From Paracoccus sp. N5 (lineage in GTDB: Bacteria; Pseudomonadota; Alphaproteobacteria; Rhodobacterales; Rhodobacteraceae), in NCBI RefSeq assembly GCF_000371965.1, contig NZ_AQUO01000003.1, positions 186,001 through 250,000 of the forward strand: a stretch of DNA of 64,000 nucleotides, given 5' to 3'. The translations under genes and the position numbers were made by a program. The notes beneath the pieces are model-generated. The model saw only the letters and a program-made list of their open reading frames with translations. It made no database searches and was not told the origin of the DNA. Positions within the stretch are counted from its first letter, which is position 1, and each line of letters opens with the position of its first letter. This document shows positions 33,113-42,264 of the stretch, piece by piece.

Positions 33113-33810
33113 GCGCGCTCCTGCAAGTCGAGAACCTGCAGGCCTGGTATGGCGAAAGCCACGTCCTGCACGGCGTCACCATGCATGTGAACCAGGGCGA
33201 GATGATCTGCATCCTGGGCCGCAACGGCATGGGCAAGACCACCACCCTGCGCACGATCATGGGCATCCTGAGAAAGCGCAGCGGCCGGATCGAATTCGCC
33301 GGCCAGGACATGATGGGCGTGGCCCTGCACAGGACCGCCCGCGCCGGGCTGGGCTTCATCCCCGAGGAGCGCGGCATCTTCGCCAGCCTCTCGGTCGAGG
33401 AGAACCTGATGCTGCCGCCGAAGGTCGCCCCGGGCGGCATGTCGGTCGAGGAAATCTATGCGCTGTTCCCGAACCTGCAGGAACGGCGCCTGAGCCCCGG
33501 CACCAAGCTCTCGGGCGGCGAGCAGCAGATGCTGGCGCTGGCGCGCATCCTGCGCACCGGGGCGCGCTGCCTTCTGCTCGACGAGCCGACCGAGGGCCTG
33601 GCCCCGGTCATCATCCAGGCCATCGGCGAGGTGCTGGTCAAGCTCAAGGCGCGCGGCATGACCGTGGTGCTGGTCGAGCAGAACTTCCGCTTCGCCGCCA
33701 AGGTCGCCGACCGCTTCTACCTGATGGACCACGGCCGCATGACGGCGGAATTCCCCGTGGGTGATCTGCCACAGCAGATGGACCTCTTGCATCGCGAACT
33801 GGGGGTGTGA
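33109..33810 (+). CDS. LIV-type ABC transporter ATPase (LivF-like)
   Basis: 233 residues with Walker A GRNGMGKTTTLRTIMG, the LivF motif GLGFIPEERGIFASLSVEENL, signature LSGGEQQMLALARIL and Walker B LLLDEPTEGLAPVI. It pairs with the LivG-like ATPase; ATGA overlap with it. Confidence 0.95.
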   Translation: MSALLQVENLQAWYGESHVLHGVTMHVNQGEMICILGRNGMGKTTTLRTIMGILRKRSGRIEFAGQDMMGVALHRTARAGLGFIPEERGIFASLSVEENLMLPPKVAPGGMSVEEIYALFPNLQERRLSPGTKLSGGEQQMLALARILRTGARCLLLDEPTEGLAPVIIQAIGEVLVKLKARGMTVVLVEQNFRFAAKVADRFYLMDHGRMTAEFPVGDLPQQMDLLHRELGV

Positions 33811-33811
33811 C

Positions 33812-34699
33812 ATGACCATGATCTTCGGCGTGCCGCTCCAGGCCCTGATGGGGCAGCTGCTGGTCGGGCTGATCAACGGCAGCTTCTATGCGCTCTTGTC
33901 GCTGGGCCTTGCCATCATCTTCGGCCTCTTGCGCGTCATCAACTTCGCCCATGGCGCGCAATACATGCTGGGCGCCTTCGCGGCGCTGCTGCTCTTGACC
34001 TGGGGCGGCATCAACTACTGGCTGGCGCTGATCCTGGCGCCGCTGATCGTCGGGCTGCTCGCGGCGCTGGTCGAAAGGACCATGCTGTCGCGGCTCTACA
34101 AGCTCGACCATCTCTATGGCCTCTTGTTCACCTTCGGCCTGGCGCTGGCGATCGAGGGCACCTTCCGCTATTTCTTCGGCGCCTCGGGCAAGCCCTATGC
34201 CGCGCCGGCGCAGCTGACCGGGGCGGTGAACCTGGGCTTCATGTTCCTGCCGATCTATCGCGGCTGGGTGGTCATCGCCTCGCTCGCGGTTTGCGTGGGC
34301 GTCTGGCTGTTGATCGAGAAGACCAAGCTCGGCGCCTATCTGCGCGCCGCGACCGAGAACCCGGTGCTGGTGCAGGCCTTCGGCGTCAACGTGCCCTTGC
34401 TCTTGACCCTGACCTATGCGCTTGGCGCCGGTCTGGCCGGTTTCGCCGGGGTGCTGGCGGCGCCGGTCTATCAGGTCTCGCCCCTGATGGGCTCGAACCT
34501 GATCATCATCGTCTTCGCCGTGGTGGTGGTCGGCGGCATGGGCTCGATCCTGGGCGCCATCGTCACCGGCTATCTGCTGGGCGTGGTCGAGGGGCTGACC
34601 AAGGTCTTCTACCCCGAGGCCTCGAACATCGTGATCTTCGTCATCATGGCGATCGTGCTGATCCTGCGGCCCGCGGGCCTTTTCGGAAAGGAGGCCTGA
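33812..34699 (+). CDS. LIV-type ABC transporter permease (LivH-like)
   Basis: 295 residues. The motif NGSFYALLSLGLAIIFGLLR followed by INFAHGAQYMLGA is diagnostic of LivH permeases, as is GAGLAGFAGVLAAPVYQVSP in the second half. About eight membrane segments. One base separates it from LivF and from LivM. Confidence 0.95.
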   Translation: MTMIFGVPLQALMGQLLVGLINGSFYALLSLGLAIIFGLLRVINFAHGAQYMLGAFAALLLLTWGGINYWLALILAPLIVGLLAALVERTMLSRLYKLDHLYGLLFTFGLALAIEGTFRYFFGASGKPYAAPAQLTGAVNLGFMFLPIYRGWVVIASLAVCVGVWLLIEKTKLGAYLRAATENPVLVQAFGVNVPLLLTLTYALGAGLAGFAGVLAAPVYQVSPLMGSNLIIIVFAVVVVGGMGSILGAIVTGYLLGVVEGLTKVFYPEASNIVIFVIMAIVLILRPAGLFGKEA

Positions 34700-34700
34700 C

Positions 34701-35693
34701 ATGGCCGGCAACCCCGTCCCGACCGAGACCGTCGCCGCCCATCCGCAGGCCGGCCGCATCCAGCTGGCGCTGGTCGGCGTCGCGCTGGTGGCGCTGCTGA
34801 TCGTGCCGCATGTGCTTTATCCGATCTTCCTGATGAAGCTCCTGTGCTTTGCGCTCTTCGCCTCGGCCTTCAACCTGCTCTTGGGCTATACCGGGCTTCT
34901 ATCCTTCGGCCATGCCGCCTTCTTCGGCGGGGCGGCCTATTTCACCGCCCATGCGGTGAAGGAATGGGGCTGGCCACCCGAGGCGGGCATCCTGCTGGGC
35001 GTCGCCGGCGCCGCGCTTCTGGGGCTGGTGATGGGCGCCATCGCCATCCGCCGCCAGGGCATCTATTTCGCCATGATCACCCTGGCGCTGGCGCAGATGT
35101 TCTTCTTCTTCTGCCTGCAGGCCCGCTTCACCCATGGCGAGGACGGCATCCAGTCCGTGCCGCGCGGGCATCTCTTCGGGGTGATCGACCTGAGCCAGAC
35201 CATGAGCATGTATTACTTCGTGCTGGCGGTCTTCGTGATCGGGCTCCTGGTGATCTGGCGCTTCGTGAACTCGCCCTTCGGCATGATCCTGAAGTCGATC
35301 CGGGAAAACGAGCAGCGCGCGATCTCGCTGGGCTATTCGGTGGCGCGCTACAAGCTGGGCGCCTTCGTGATGTCGGCGGCGCTGGCCGGGCTTGCCGGCG
35401 GCGTCAAGGCGCTGGTCTTCCAGTTCGCCACCCTGACCGACGTGGCCTGGCAGATGTCGGGCGAAGTCATCCTGATGACGCTCCTGGGCGGCATCGGCAC
35501 GCTCTTCGGCCCCATCGTCGGCGCCGGGCTGGTGGTCAGCCTGCAGAACTACCTCGCCACCTCCGACTTCCCCGTCACCATCATCACCGGCGTCGTCTTC
35601 ATGATCTGCGTGCTCTTGTTCCGCCGCGGCCTGGTCGGCGAGTTCTTCGCATCCAGAATCGGCCGGAAAATGGGGTTCAGGGCGCAATCCTGA
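34701..35693 (+). CDS. LIV-type ABC transporter permease (LivM-like)
   Basis: 330 residues with the LivM hallmark NLLLGYTGLLSFGHAAFFGG near residue 55, AIRRQGIYFAMITLALAQM, and the cytosolic loop SPFGMILKSIRENEQRAISL. It completes the two-permease channel of the importer. The GMC oxidoreductase starts 37 bp downstream. Confidence 0.95.
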   Translation: MAGNPVPTETVAAHPQAGRIQLALVGVALVALLIVPHVLYPIFLMKLLCFALFASAFNLLLGYTGLLSFGHAAFFGGAAYFTAHAVKEWGWPPEAGILLGVAGAALLGLVMGAIAIRRQGIYFAMITLALAQMFFFFCLQARFTHGEDGIQSVPRGHLFGVIDLSQTMSMYYFVLAVFVIGLLVIWRFVNSPFGMILKSIRENEQRAISLGYSVARYKLGAFVMSAALAGLAGGVKALVFQFATLTDVAWQMSGEVILMTLLGGIGTLFGPIVGAGLVVSLQNYLATSDFPVTIITGVVFMICVLLFRRGLVGEFFASRIGRKMGFRAQS

Positions 35694-35730
35694 CCCCAGC
35701 GGCCCCCAGGGGCCGCAGAAGGAGCCTGAC

Positions 35731-37329
35731 ATGGAAAGCTACGATTACATCGTCATCGGCGCGGGCAGCGCCGGATGCGTGCTCGCCAACCGCCTCAGCG
35801 CCGACCCCGGCGCCCGGGTGCTGCTGCTCGAGGCCGGGGGCCGCGACAACTACCACTGGATCCATATCCCGGTCGGCTATCTCTACTGCATCGGCAACCC
35901 GCGCACCGACTGGGGCTTTCGCACCGCCGCCGAGCCGGGGCTGAACGGCCGTTCGCTGATCTATCCGCGCGGCCGGGTGCTGGGCGGCTGTTCCTCGATC
36001 AACGGCATGATCTACATGCGCGGCCAGGCGGCGGATTACGACCATTGGCGCCAGCTGGGCTGCACCGGCTGGGGCTGGGACGACGTGCTGCCGCTGTTCC
36101 GCGCGCAAGAGGATTTCTATCGCGGCGCCGACGACATGCACGGCGCCGGCGGCGAGCTGCGGGTCGAAACCGCCCGCGTCCGCTGGGCCGTTCTGGATGC
36201 GTTCATGGATGCGGCGGAACAGGCCGGCATCCCGCGCACCGCAGATTTCAACCGCGGCGACAACGAGGGCGGCGGCTATTTCGACGTCACCCAGCGCCGC
36301 GGCTGGCGCTGGAGCGCGGCCAAGGCCTTCCTGCGCCCGGTCGCCCATCGCCCGAACCTGCGCATCCTGACCGGCGCCGAGGTCGAACGGCTGGTGATCG
36401 AGGCGGGCGAGGTCCGGGGCGTGCTCTACCACCACCAGGGCCAGCGCATCGAGGCGCGGGCCACGCGCGAAACCGTGCTGGCGGCCGGCGCCATCGGCTC
36501 GGTGCAGATCCTCGAACATTCCGGCGTCGGGCGCGGCGACGTGCTGCAAGCCGCCGGCATCGCGCCGCAGGTCGAGGTCGGCGCCCTGGGCGAGAACCTG
36601 CAGGACCACCTGCAACTGCGCATGGTCTACAAGGTCTCGGGCGTGCCGACGCTGAACGAAAAGGCCTCGCGCCTGATGGGCAAGGCGGCGATCGGGCTGG
36701 AATACGCACTGAAACGCTCGGGGCCGATGTCGATGGCGCCCAGCCAGCTGGGCATCTTCACCCGCTCGGGGCCGGACAAGGCGACGGCGGATCTGGAATA
36801 CCACGTCCAGCCGGTCAGCCTGGACAAGTTCGGCGACCCGCTGCACCCCTTCCCGGCCATGACCGCCAGCGTCTGCAACCTGCGGCCGGAAAGCCGCGGC
36901 TCGGTCCATGTCACCGGCCCGGATTTCCGCGCCCATCCGGCGATCCGGCCGAATTACCTGGCGACGCCCGCCGACCGCGCGGTCGCGGCCCGCGCGATCC
37001 GCCTGACTCGCAAGATCGCCGCGCAGCCGGCCTTCAATCGCTTCAATCCCGAGGAATATCTGCCCGGCATCGCCTTCCAGACCGAGGAGGATCTGGTCAA
37101 GGCCGCCGGTGCCATCGGCACCACCATCTTCCATCCGGTCGGCACCTGCCGCATGGGCGCCGACGATGCGGCGCCGGTCGATGCGCGGCTGCGCTTCCGG
37201 GCATTGGGGCGGCTGCGGGTGGCGGATGCCTCGGTCATGCCGACCATCACCAGCGGCAACACCAATGCGCCGGTGATGATGATCGCCGAAAAGGCCGCGC
37301 GGATGATGCGCGAGGACGCGCGGGGCTGA
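35731..37329 (+). CDS. GMC family flavin oxidoreductase (choline-dehydrogenase-like)
   Basis: 532 residues. FAD-binding start DYIVIGAGSAGCVLANRLS, GMC signature 1 GRVLGGCSSINGMIYMRGQ near residue 83 and signature 2 GAIGSVQILEHSG near 252. C-terminal catalytic segment HPVGTCRMG with the active-site His near residue 468, and SGNTNAPVMMIAEKAA. GMC enzymes oxidise primary or polyol alcohols. As the last gene of the LIV-type operon it probably oxidises the imported compound or its first product; choline itself is less likely since no betaine genes are nearby. Confidence 0.92.
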   Translation: MESYDYIVIGAGSAGCVLANRLSADPGARVLLLEAGGRDNYHWIHIPVGYLYCIGNPRTDWGFRTAAEPGLNGRSLIYPRGRVLGGCSSINGMIYMRGQAADYDHWRQLGCTGWGWDDVLPLFRAQEDFYRGADDMHGAGGELRVETARVRWAVLDAFMDAAEQAGIPRTADFNRGDNEGGGYFDVTQRRGWRWSAAKAFLRPVAHRPNLRILTGAEVERLVIEAGEVRGVLYHHQGQRIEARATRETVLAAGAIGSVQILEHSGVGRGDVLQAAGIAPQVEVGALGENLQDHLQLRMVYKVSGVPTLNEKASRLMGKAAIGLEYALKRSGPMSMAPSQLGIFTRSGPDKATADLEYHVQPVSLDKFGDPLHPFPAMTASVCNLRPESRGSVHVTGPDFRAHPAIRPNYLATPADRAVAARAIRLTRKIAAQPAFNRFNPEEYLPGIAFQTEEDLVKAAGAIGTTIFHPVGTCRMGADDAAPVDARLRFRALGRLRVADASVMPTITSGNTNAPVMMIAEKAARMMREDARG

Positions 37330-37375
37330 GCCGGGACACGCGCGAGCGCCGGGACGCCGCCGCGCCGTTCGGCCC

Positions 37376-37433
37376 CGAGGGGGGCGCTGCCCCCCTCGCG
37401 CTTTCCGGGCCCCTCGATGGGGCCCGGAAAGCG
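37376..37433. terminator. Two adjacent strong hairpins between convergent genes
   Basis: First: arms CGAGGGGGGC / GCCCCCCTCG (37376-37398, 3-nt loop). Second: 15-bp perfect stem CGCTTTCCGGGCCCC with its complement (37399-37433, 5-nt loop). Both are fully base-paired and lie between the convergent GMC and permease genes, so they can terminate in both directions. A GGGGTATTT element follows at about 37438. Confidence 0.8.
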
Positions 37434-37468
37434 GCCCCCGGGGTATTTCCGAAACAGTGAAGGGCCGG

Positions 37469-38752
37469 TCACTCGGCCGGACGGCGCCGCAGTCCCAGCA
37501 GCTGGTAGAGCAGCAGCGCCGCGGCGGTCGAGGTGCCGATGCCGCCAAGCGCGAAGCCGCCGAAGTTCACCGTGAAATCGCCGCCGCCGAAGATCAGCGC
37601 CACGCCGACGGTGAAGAGGTTCCTCGGGTCCGAGAAATCCACCCGGTTGTCGACCCAGATCCGCGCCATGGCCGAGGCGATCAGGCCAAAGACCGACACG
37701 GCAAGCCCCGCCAGGACCGGCGCCGGGATGGTCTGCAGGATGGCGCCGAACTTGGGCGACAGGCCCAGCAGGATGGCGATCAGTGCCGCCAGCGGAAAGA
37801 TCAGCGTCGAATAGACCCTGGTCATCGCCATGACGCCGATGTTCTCGGCATAGGTGGTGACGCCGGTGCCGCCGCCCATGCCCGCCAGCATGGTGGCGAG
37901 CCCGTCGCCCAAAAAGCCCCGGCCGATATAACGGTCCATGTTCTGCCCGGTGATCGACCCCAGGGCCTTGATATGGCCCAGGTTCTCGGCCACCAGCACC
38001 ACGGCGACCGGGGCGATCAGCCCGATGGCGCCCCAGTCGAAGCGCGGCGCGGTGAACTGCGGCACACCGAACCAGGGCGCGGCACCCACCGCGGCGAAGT
38101 CGATGCCCGGCACCAGTCCCAGCCCGTTGCCACAGACCAGCACCATGAGATAGCCGAAGACCAGCGCCACCAGCACCGCGACCCGGCGCAGCGCCCGCCC
38201 GCCATAGACCGAGACCAGTGCCATGCACAGCACCGTCGCCAGCGCGATGCCCAGATGCGCGAAGCTGCCGGCCAGCTGCTTGACCGCGACCGGCGCCAGG
38301 TTCAGCCCGATCGCCATGCCGATGGCGCCGGTGACGGCGGGCGGCATCAGCGTCTCGACCCAGGCAGCGCCGATGGCCATGACCAGGAGCCCGATCAGCG
38401 CATAGATCGCGCCCGCCGCGATGATGCCGCCAAGCGCCACGGCCACATTCGGGTTCGGCCCGCCGCCGGCAAAGCCGGTCGCCGCCATGATGACGGCGAT
38501 GAAGGCGAAGGAGCTGCCGAGATAGCTTGGCACCCGCCCGCCGGTGATGACGAAGAACAGCAGCGTGCCGATGCCGGAAAAGAACACCGCCACATTCGGG
38601 TCGAAGCCCATGATCAGCGGCGCCAGGATGGTCGAGCCGGACATGGCCAGCAGGTGTTGCAGGCTCATCGGCAGGGCCGCGGCCAGCGGCAGTTTCTCGT
38701 CCGGCAGGACGGTGGCGCCGGTCGCGCGGCGCCATTGCGGGAAATAGCCCAT
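37469..38752 (-). CDS. NCS2-family pyrimidine permease (RutG/UraA-like)
   Basis: 427 residues, about 14 membrane segments. Strong RutG resemblance: GIGTLLFFVITGGRVPSYLG, TGAIGMAIGLNLAPVAVK, IAPVAVVLVAENLGHIKALG and GDGLATMLAGMGGGTGVTTYAENIG. The AENLGH glutamate and the GGTGVTTYAEN loop form the nucleobase site of UraA relatives. Uracil/thymine import would feed the PreTA-dihydropyrimidinase pathway encoded at 55887-62836. It follows the amino-acid permease gene on the same strand, 78 bp apart. Confidence 0.9.
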   Translation of the reverse strand: MGYFPQWRRATGATVLPDEKLPLAAALPMSLQHLLAMSGSTILAPLIMGFDPNVAVFFSGIGTLLFFVITGGRVPSYLGSSFAFIAVIMAATGFAGGGPNPNVAVALGGIIAAGAIYALIGLLVMAIGAAWVETLMPPAVTGAIGMAIGLNLAPVAVKQLAGSFAHLGIALATVLCMALVSVYGGRALRRVAVLVALVFGYLMVLVCGNGLGLVPGIDFAAVGAAPWFGVPQFTAPRFDWGAIGLIAPVAVVLVAENLGHIKALGSITGQNMDRYIGRGFLGDGLATMLAGMGGGTGVTTYAENIGVMAMTRVYSTLIFPLAALIAILLGLSPKFGAILQTIPAPVLAGLAVSVFGLIASAMARIWVDNRVDFSDPRNLFTVGVALIFGGGDFTVNFGGFALGGIGTSTAAALLLYQLLGLRRRPAE

Positions 38753-38830
38753 CTCGTCTCTCGGGGTCAGGGTTGCGTCGCCCCCCTCATGCGCGGCTTT
38801 GCCGGAAAACGCCAGAGCCGCGCCGCCGCT

Positions 38831-40297
38831 TCAGTTCCGGGTGGAATCGCCGTGGTGCTCGGCCAGGTCCTCGACATGGCTCATGTCGCCGGGGACGTGG
38901 TGGCGCGTGCTGCGGTTCCAGACATAGGTCGCCGCCCACAGCACCACGCCGATGCCCAGAAGCCAGCCCGCGACCTTGTACTGGTCCATCTGCGCCGCGC
39001 TGCGCGCCCAGGGCCCGGCCAGGAAGGCGCAGGTCGCGGCGCCGATCCAGGGCAGGGCGCGCGGTGCACGAAAATGGTCGTGCCCGACCTGCTGCCGCCG
39101 CAGGACCAGCAGCGCGATATTGACCACGGTAAAGACGCAGAGCAGCAGCAGCGCCGTGGTCCCGCCCAGAAGGCTGACCGCCGGCAGGTCCGAGCGCGTG
39201 ACCACGAACCAGATCAGCCCAAAGGCCAGGGCCGTGGTGAAGATGATCGCGACCCAGGGTGTCCGGCGCTGGCGGTGCACCAGCCCCAGCGCATGCGGCA
39301 GCACGCCCTGCCGCGCCAGCCCGTAAAGCAGCCGGCTCGCCATCAGCATGTTGATCAGCGCCGAGTTCGCCACCGCGAACATGCCGATGAAGGGAAAGAT
39401 CTTGTCGAAGGGGAAATTCGGCGCCCCCGCCCGCACCACCTGGGTCAGGGCCGAGCCCTTGTCCGGGTCCGACAGGTTTCCGACCGGCACCAGCGCCACG
39501 GCGCAGATCGCCACCAGCACATAGATCACCCCGGTGATGGCAAGCCCGGTCAGCATGATGCGCGGAAAAATCCGCACCGGGTCCTTGACCTCTTCGGCCA
39601 TGTTCACCGAATCCTCGAAGCCGACCATGGCGAAGAACGCCAGCGCCGTCGCCGCGGTCAGCGACAGGAACCAGCCCTTATCCGCCGAGGACTGGAAGAT
39701 CATCACCTCGGTGAAATCCGCCCGGCCCTGCGCCATGGCGTAGAAGCCGATGAAGATCACCATCAAAAGGCCCGACAGCTCGACGCAGGTCAGCACCACA
39801 TTGGCCTTGACGCTTTCGCCGACGCCGCGGAAGTTGATCGCCGCGACCAGCGCCATGAACCCCAGCGCCAGCACCAGAATGCCCGCGCTGCCCTTCTGGA
39901 AGCCCAGGCCGAAGCCGTCGTTCAGAAAGCCCGCGAAGGCGTTCGAGGCCGTCGAGGCCGAGGTGATCCCCGAGCACATGACGGTGAAGGCCACTAGGAA
40001 GGTCAGGAAATGGATGCCGAAGGCGCGATGCGTGTAAAGCGCCGCGCCAGCGGCCTGCGGATAGCGCGTCACCAGCTCCAGATAGGACATGGCGGTGATG
40101 GTCGCGACGGCGAAGGCCACCAGGAAGGGCGCCCAGGCGGCGCCCCCCACCTCGCCCGCGACGGTGCCGGTCAGGGCATAGACCCCGGTCCCCAGGATGT
40201 CGCCCACGATGAACAGCAACAACAGCTTCGGGCCCATGACCCGCTTCAATTCGGTCTGGTGCGGCGATGCTGCCGCGGAACTCGCACCTGCGCTCAT
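38831..40297 (-). CDS. APC family amino-acid permease
   Basis: 488 residues with about 12 membrane segments. The first is preceded by KRVMGPKLLLLFIVGDILGTG, with the GTGVYAL substrate loop, and later FFAMVGFEDSVNMAEEVKDP, the consensus APC motif on TM6-7. ATG at 40297 with GGGGAGA upstream is chosen; the longer frame reaches 40363 without a better site. Convergent orientation is absent: it points away from the Lrp regulator on the same strand 76 bp upstream, which may also control it. Confidence 0.9.
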   Translation of the reverse strand: MSAGASSAAASPHQTELKRVMGPKLLLLFIVGDILGTGVYALTGTVAGEVGGAAWAPFLVAFAVATITAMSYLELVTRYPQAAGAALYTHRAFGIHFLTFLVAFTVMCSGITSASTASNAFAGFLNDGFGLGFQKGSAGILVLALGFMALVAAINFRGVGESVKANVVLTCVELSGLLMVIFIGFYAMAQGRADFTEVMIFQSSADKGWFLSLTAATALAFFAMVGFEDSVNMAEEVKDPVRIFPRIMLTGLAITGVIYVLVAICAVALVPVGNLSDPDKGSALTQVVRAGAPNFPFDKIFPFIGMFAVANSALINMLMASRLLYGLARQGVLPHALGLVHRQRRTPWVAIIFTTALAFGLIWFVVTRSDLPAVSLLGGTTALLLLCVFTVVNIALLVLRRQQVGHDHFRAPRALPWIGAATCAFLAGPWARSAAQMDQYKVAGWLLGIGVVLWAATYVWNRSTRHHVPGDMSHVEDLAEHHGDSTRN

Positions 40298-40373
40298 TAT
40301 CGTCTCCCCGAAACGTGTTTTGACTATGAGCGTCAGGGTGAGCCGGTTGCGGCCACAGGGCAAGCGCCGCGTG

Positions 40374-40856
40374 CTATTCGGGCACGGGAATGCCGGTTTC
40401 CTTCAGGCAGCGCAGCGCGAAACAGGACCGCGAGTTGCGGATGCCGGGGATGCGGAACAGCCGCTTGCGCAGGAAATCCTCGTAGCCGCGCGTGCCGTTC
40501 ACCGCGACCTTCAGGATATAGTCGTATTCGCCCGAGACCAGCCAGACCTCGATCACCTCGGACAGCTCGACGATCTGGCGGCCGAAGTTTTCCAGCACAT
40601 GCTCGTCGTGGCGGTCCAGCACCACCTCGACCAGCACGGTTTCGGGCACGCGCAGCCGCTCGCGGTCCAGGATGGCGGCATAGCCCTTGATATAGCCCTC
40701 GGATTCCAGCCGCCGCGTGCGCTGCCAGCAGGGGCTGGGCGACAGCCCGACCCGCTCGGCCAGCTGGGTGTTCGACAGCCGGCCATCGCGGCTCAGCTCG
40801 CGCAGGATTCGGCGGTCGATGGCATCCAGGTCAAGCTCGGCAGAAACGTCTGTCAT
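40374..40856 (-). CDS. bkdR: Lrp/AsnC family regulator (BkdR-like)
   Basis: 160 residues: AsnC-type HTH (LDAIDRRILRELSRDGRLSN, TQLAERVGLSPSPCWQRTRR) and an RAM-type effector domain with EVIEVWLVSGEYDYILKV. It is divergent from the branched-chain oxoacid dehydrogenase operon, the arrangement of bkdR and bkdA1 in Pseudomonas, where leucine/isoleucine-responsive BkdR activates the operon. ATG 40856 chosen; a GTG at 40865 would add three residues. Confidence 0.88.
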   Translation of the reverse strand: MTDVSAELDLDAIDRRILRELSRDGRLSNTQLAERVGLSPSPCWQRTRRLESEGYIKGYAAILDRERLRVPETVLVEVVLDRHDEHVLENFGRQIVELSEVIEVWLVSGEYDYILKVAVNGTRGYEDFLRKRLFRIPGIRNSRSCFALRCLKETGIPVPE

Positions 40857-40871
40857 TTGCACCAATCGCAG

Positions 40872-40920
40872 AATTTCCTTTTCAACTATCGCCTATAGGG
40901 AAAAAATTGGAAAGGAAATT
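40872..40920. promoter_or_regulatory. Long inverted repeat in bkdR-bkdA1 intergenic region
   Basis: Arms AATTTCCTTTTCAA (40872-40885) and TTGGAAAGGAAATT (40907-40920) pair at 13 of 14 positions across a 21-nt AT-rich spacer. Position between the divergent Lrp-family regulator and bkdA1 and the AT-rich character fit Lrp-type binding sites (inference). Confidence 0.65.
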
Positions 40921-41018
40921 TTTGAATCCTCGGGCTATCCTGTTCCCCTAGGGGCCAGGGAGGGGCAAATGCGGCAGAAAGAATCCACCAGCGCAACCCA
41001 CGCGGGAAAGGGCCGGCC

Positions 41019-42263
41019 ATGAGCGACGACAGCCTGCCCCCGCTCAGCCTGACCGTGCCGGAGCCCGAGGTGCGCCCCGGCGGCCAGCCCGATTTCTCGC
41101 ATGTCGCGATCCCGCGCGCCGGCACCGTGCGTCGCCCGGAGGTGGACGCCGATCCCGAATCGATCCGCGACCTGGCCTTCACCATCATCCGCGTGCTGAA
41201 CCGCGAGGCCGAGGCCGTCGGCCCCTGGGCCGAGGCGCTGGAGCTGACGCCCGAGGATCTGCTTGCCGGCCTGCGTCACATGATGATGCTGCGCATCTAT
41301 GACGCGCGGATGCTGAACGCGCAGCGCCAGCAGAAGACCAGCTTCTACATGCAGCATCTGGGCGAGGAAGCCATTTCCTGCGGCTTCCAGCGCGCCTTGG
41401 CGCCGGGCGACATGAACTTCCCGACCTATCGCCAGGCGGGTCTGTTGATCGCGGCGGGCTATCCGCTGAGTTCCATGATGAACCAGGTGTTCTCCAACGC
41501 CGAGGATCCGATGCGCGGCCGCCAGCTGCCGGTCTGCTATTCCTCGCGCGAGCATGGTTTCTTCACCATCTCGGGCAATTTGGCGACGCAATATATCCAG
41601 GCGGTGGGCTGGGCCATGGCCTCGGCGATCTCGGGCGACCGCAAGATCTCGGCGGCCTGGATCGGCGACGGCTCGACGGCGGAAAGCGACTTTCACGCCG
41701 CCCTGGTCTTCGCCTCGACCTACAAGGCGCCGGTGGTGCTGAACGTGGTCAACAACCAGTGGGCGATCTCGACCTTCCAGGGCATCGCGCGCGGCGGTTC
41801 GGGCACCTTCGCGGCGCGCGGCCTGGGCTTCGGCATCCCCTCGCTGCGGGTGGACGGCAACGACTACCTGGCGGTGATGGCGGTGGCGAAATGGGCGGCG
41901 GAACGCGCCCGGCGCAACCTCGGCCCGACGATGATCGAATATGTCACCTATCGCGCCGGCGGGCATTCGACCTCGGACGATCCTTCTGCCTATCGCCCGG
42001 CCGAGGAAAGCAACGCCTGGCCGCTGGGCGACCCGATCCTGCGGCTGAAGAACCACCTGATCCGGCTGGGCGCCTGGTCCGAGGAACGCCACGCCCAGGC
42101 CGAGGCCGAGATCCTGGCCGAGATCAGCGCCGCGCAGAAGAAGGCCGAGGCGATCGGCACGCTGCACCAGGGCCAGCACCCCAGCAAGGCCGATATGTTC
42201 GAGGACGTCTATGCCGAAATGCCGCCGCATCTTCTGAAGCAACGTCACGAGGCGGGGTTCTGA
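41019..42263 (+). CDS. bkdA1: Branched-chain 2-oxoacid dehydrogenase E1 alpha subunit
   Basis: 414 residues. TPP motif GDGSTAESDFHAALVFASTY ending NVVNNQWAIST (about residues 212-250), phosphorylation-loop region YRAGGHSTSDDPSAYRPAEE near 310, and an N-terminal extension (SLTVPEPEVRPGGQPDFSHV) that distinguishes bacterial BkdA1 from pyruvate E1 alpha. It decarboxylates 2-oxoisovalerate, 2-oxoisocaproate and 2-oxo-3-methylvalerate from Val, Leu and Ile. One base precedes the E1 beta start. Confidence 0.95.
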   Translation: MSDDSLPPLSLTVPEPEVRPGGQPDFSHVAIPRAGTVRRPEVDADPESIRDLAFTIIRVLNREAEAVGPWAEALELTPEDLLAGLRHMMMLRIYDARMLNAQRQQKTSFYMQHLGEEAISCGFQRALAPGDMNFPTYRQAGLLIAAGYPLSSMMNQVFSNAEDPMRGRQLPVCYSSREHGFFTISGNLATQYIQAVGWAMASAISGDRKISAAWIGDGSTAESDFHAALVFASTYKAPVVLNVVNNQWAISTFQGIARGGSGTFAARGLGFGIPSLRVDGNDYLAVMAVAKWAAERARRNLGPTMIEYVTYRAGGHSTSDDPSAYRPAEESNAWPLGDPILRLKNHLIRLGAWSEERHAQAEAEILAEISAAQKKAEAIGTLHQGQHPSKADMFEDVYAEMPPHLLKQRHEAGF

Positions 42264-42264
42264 C

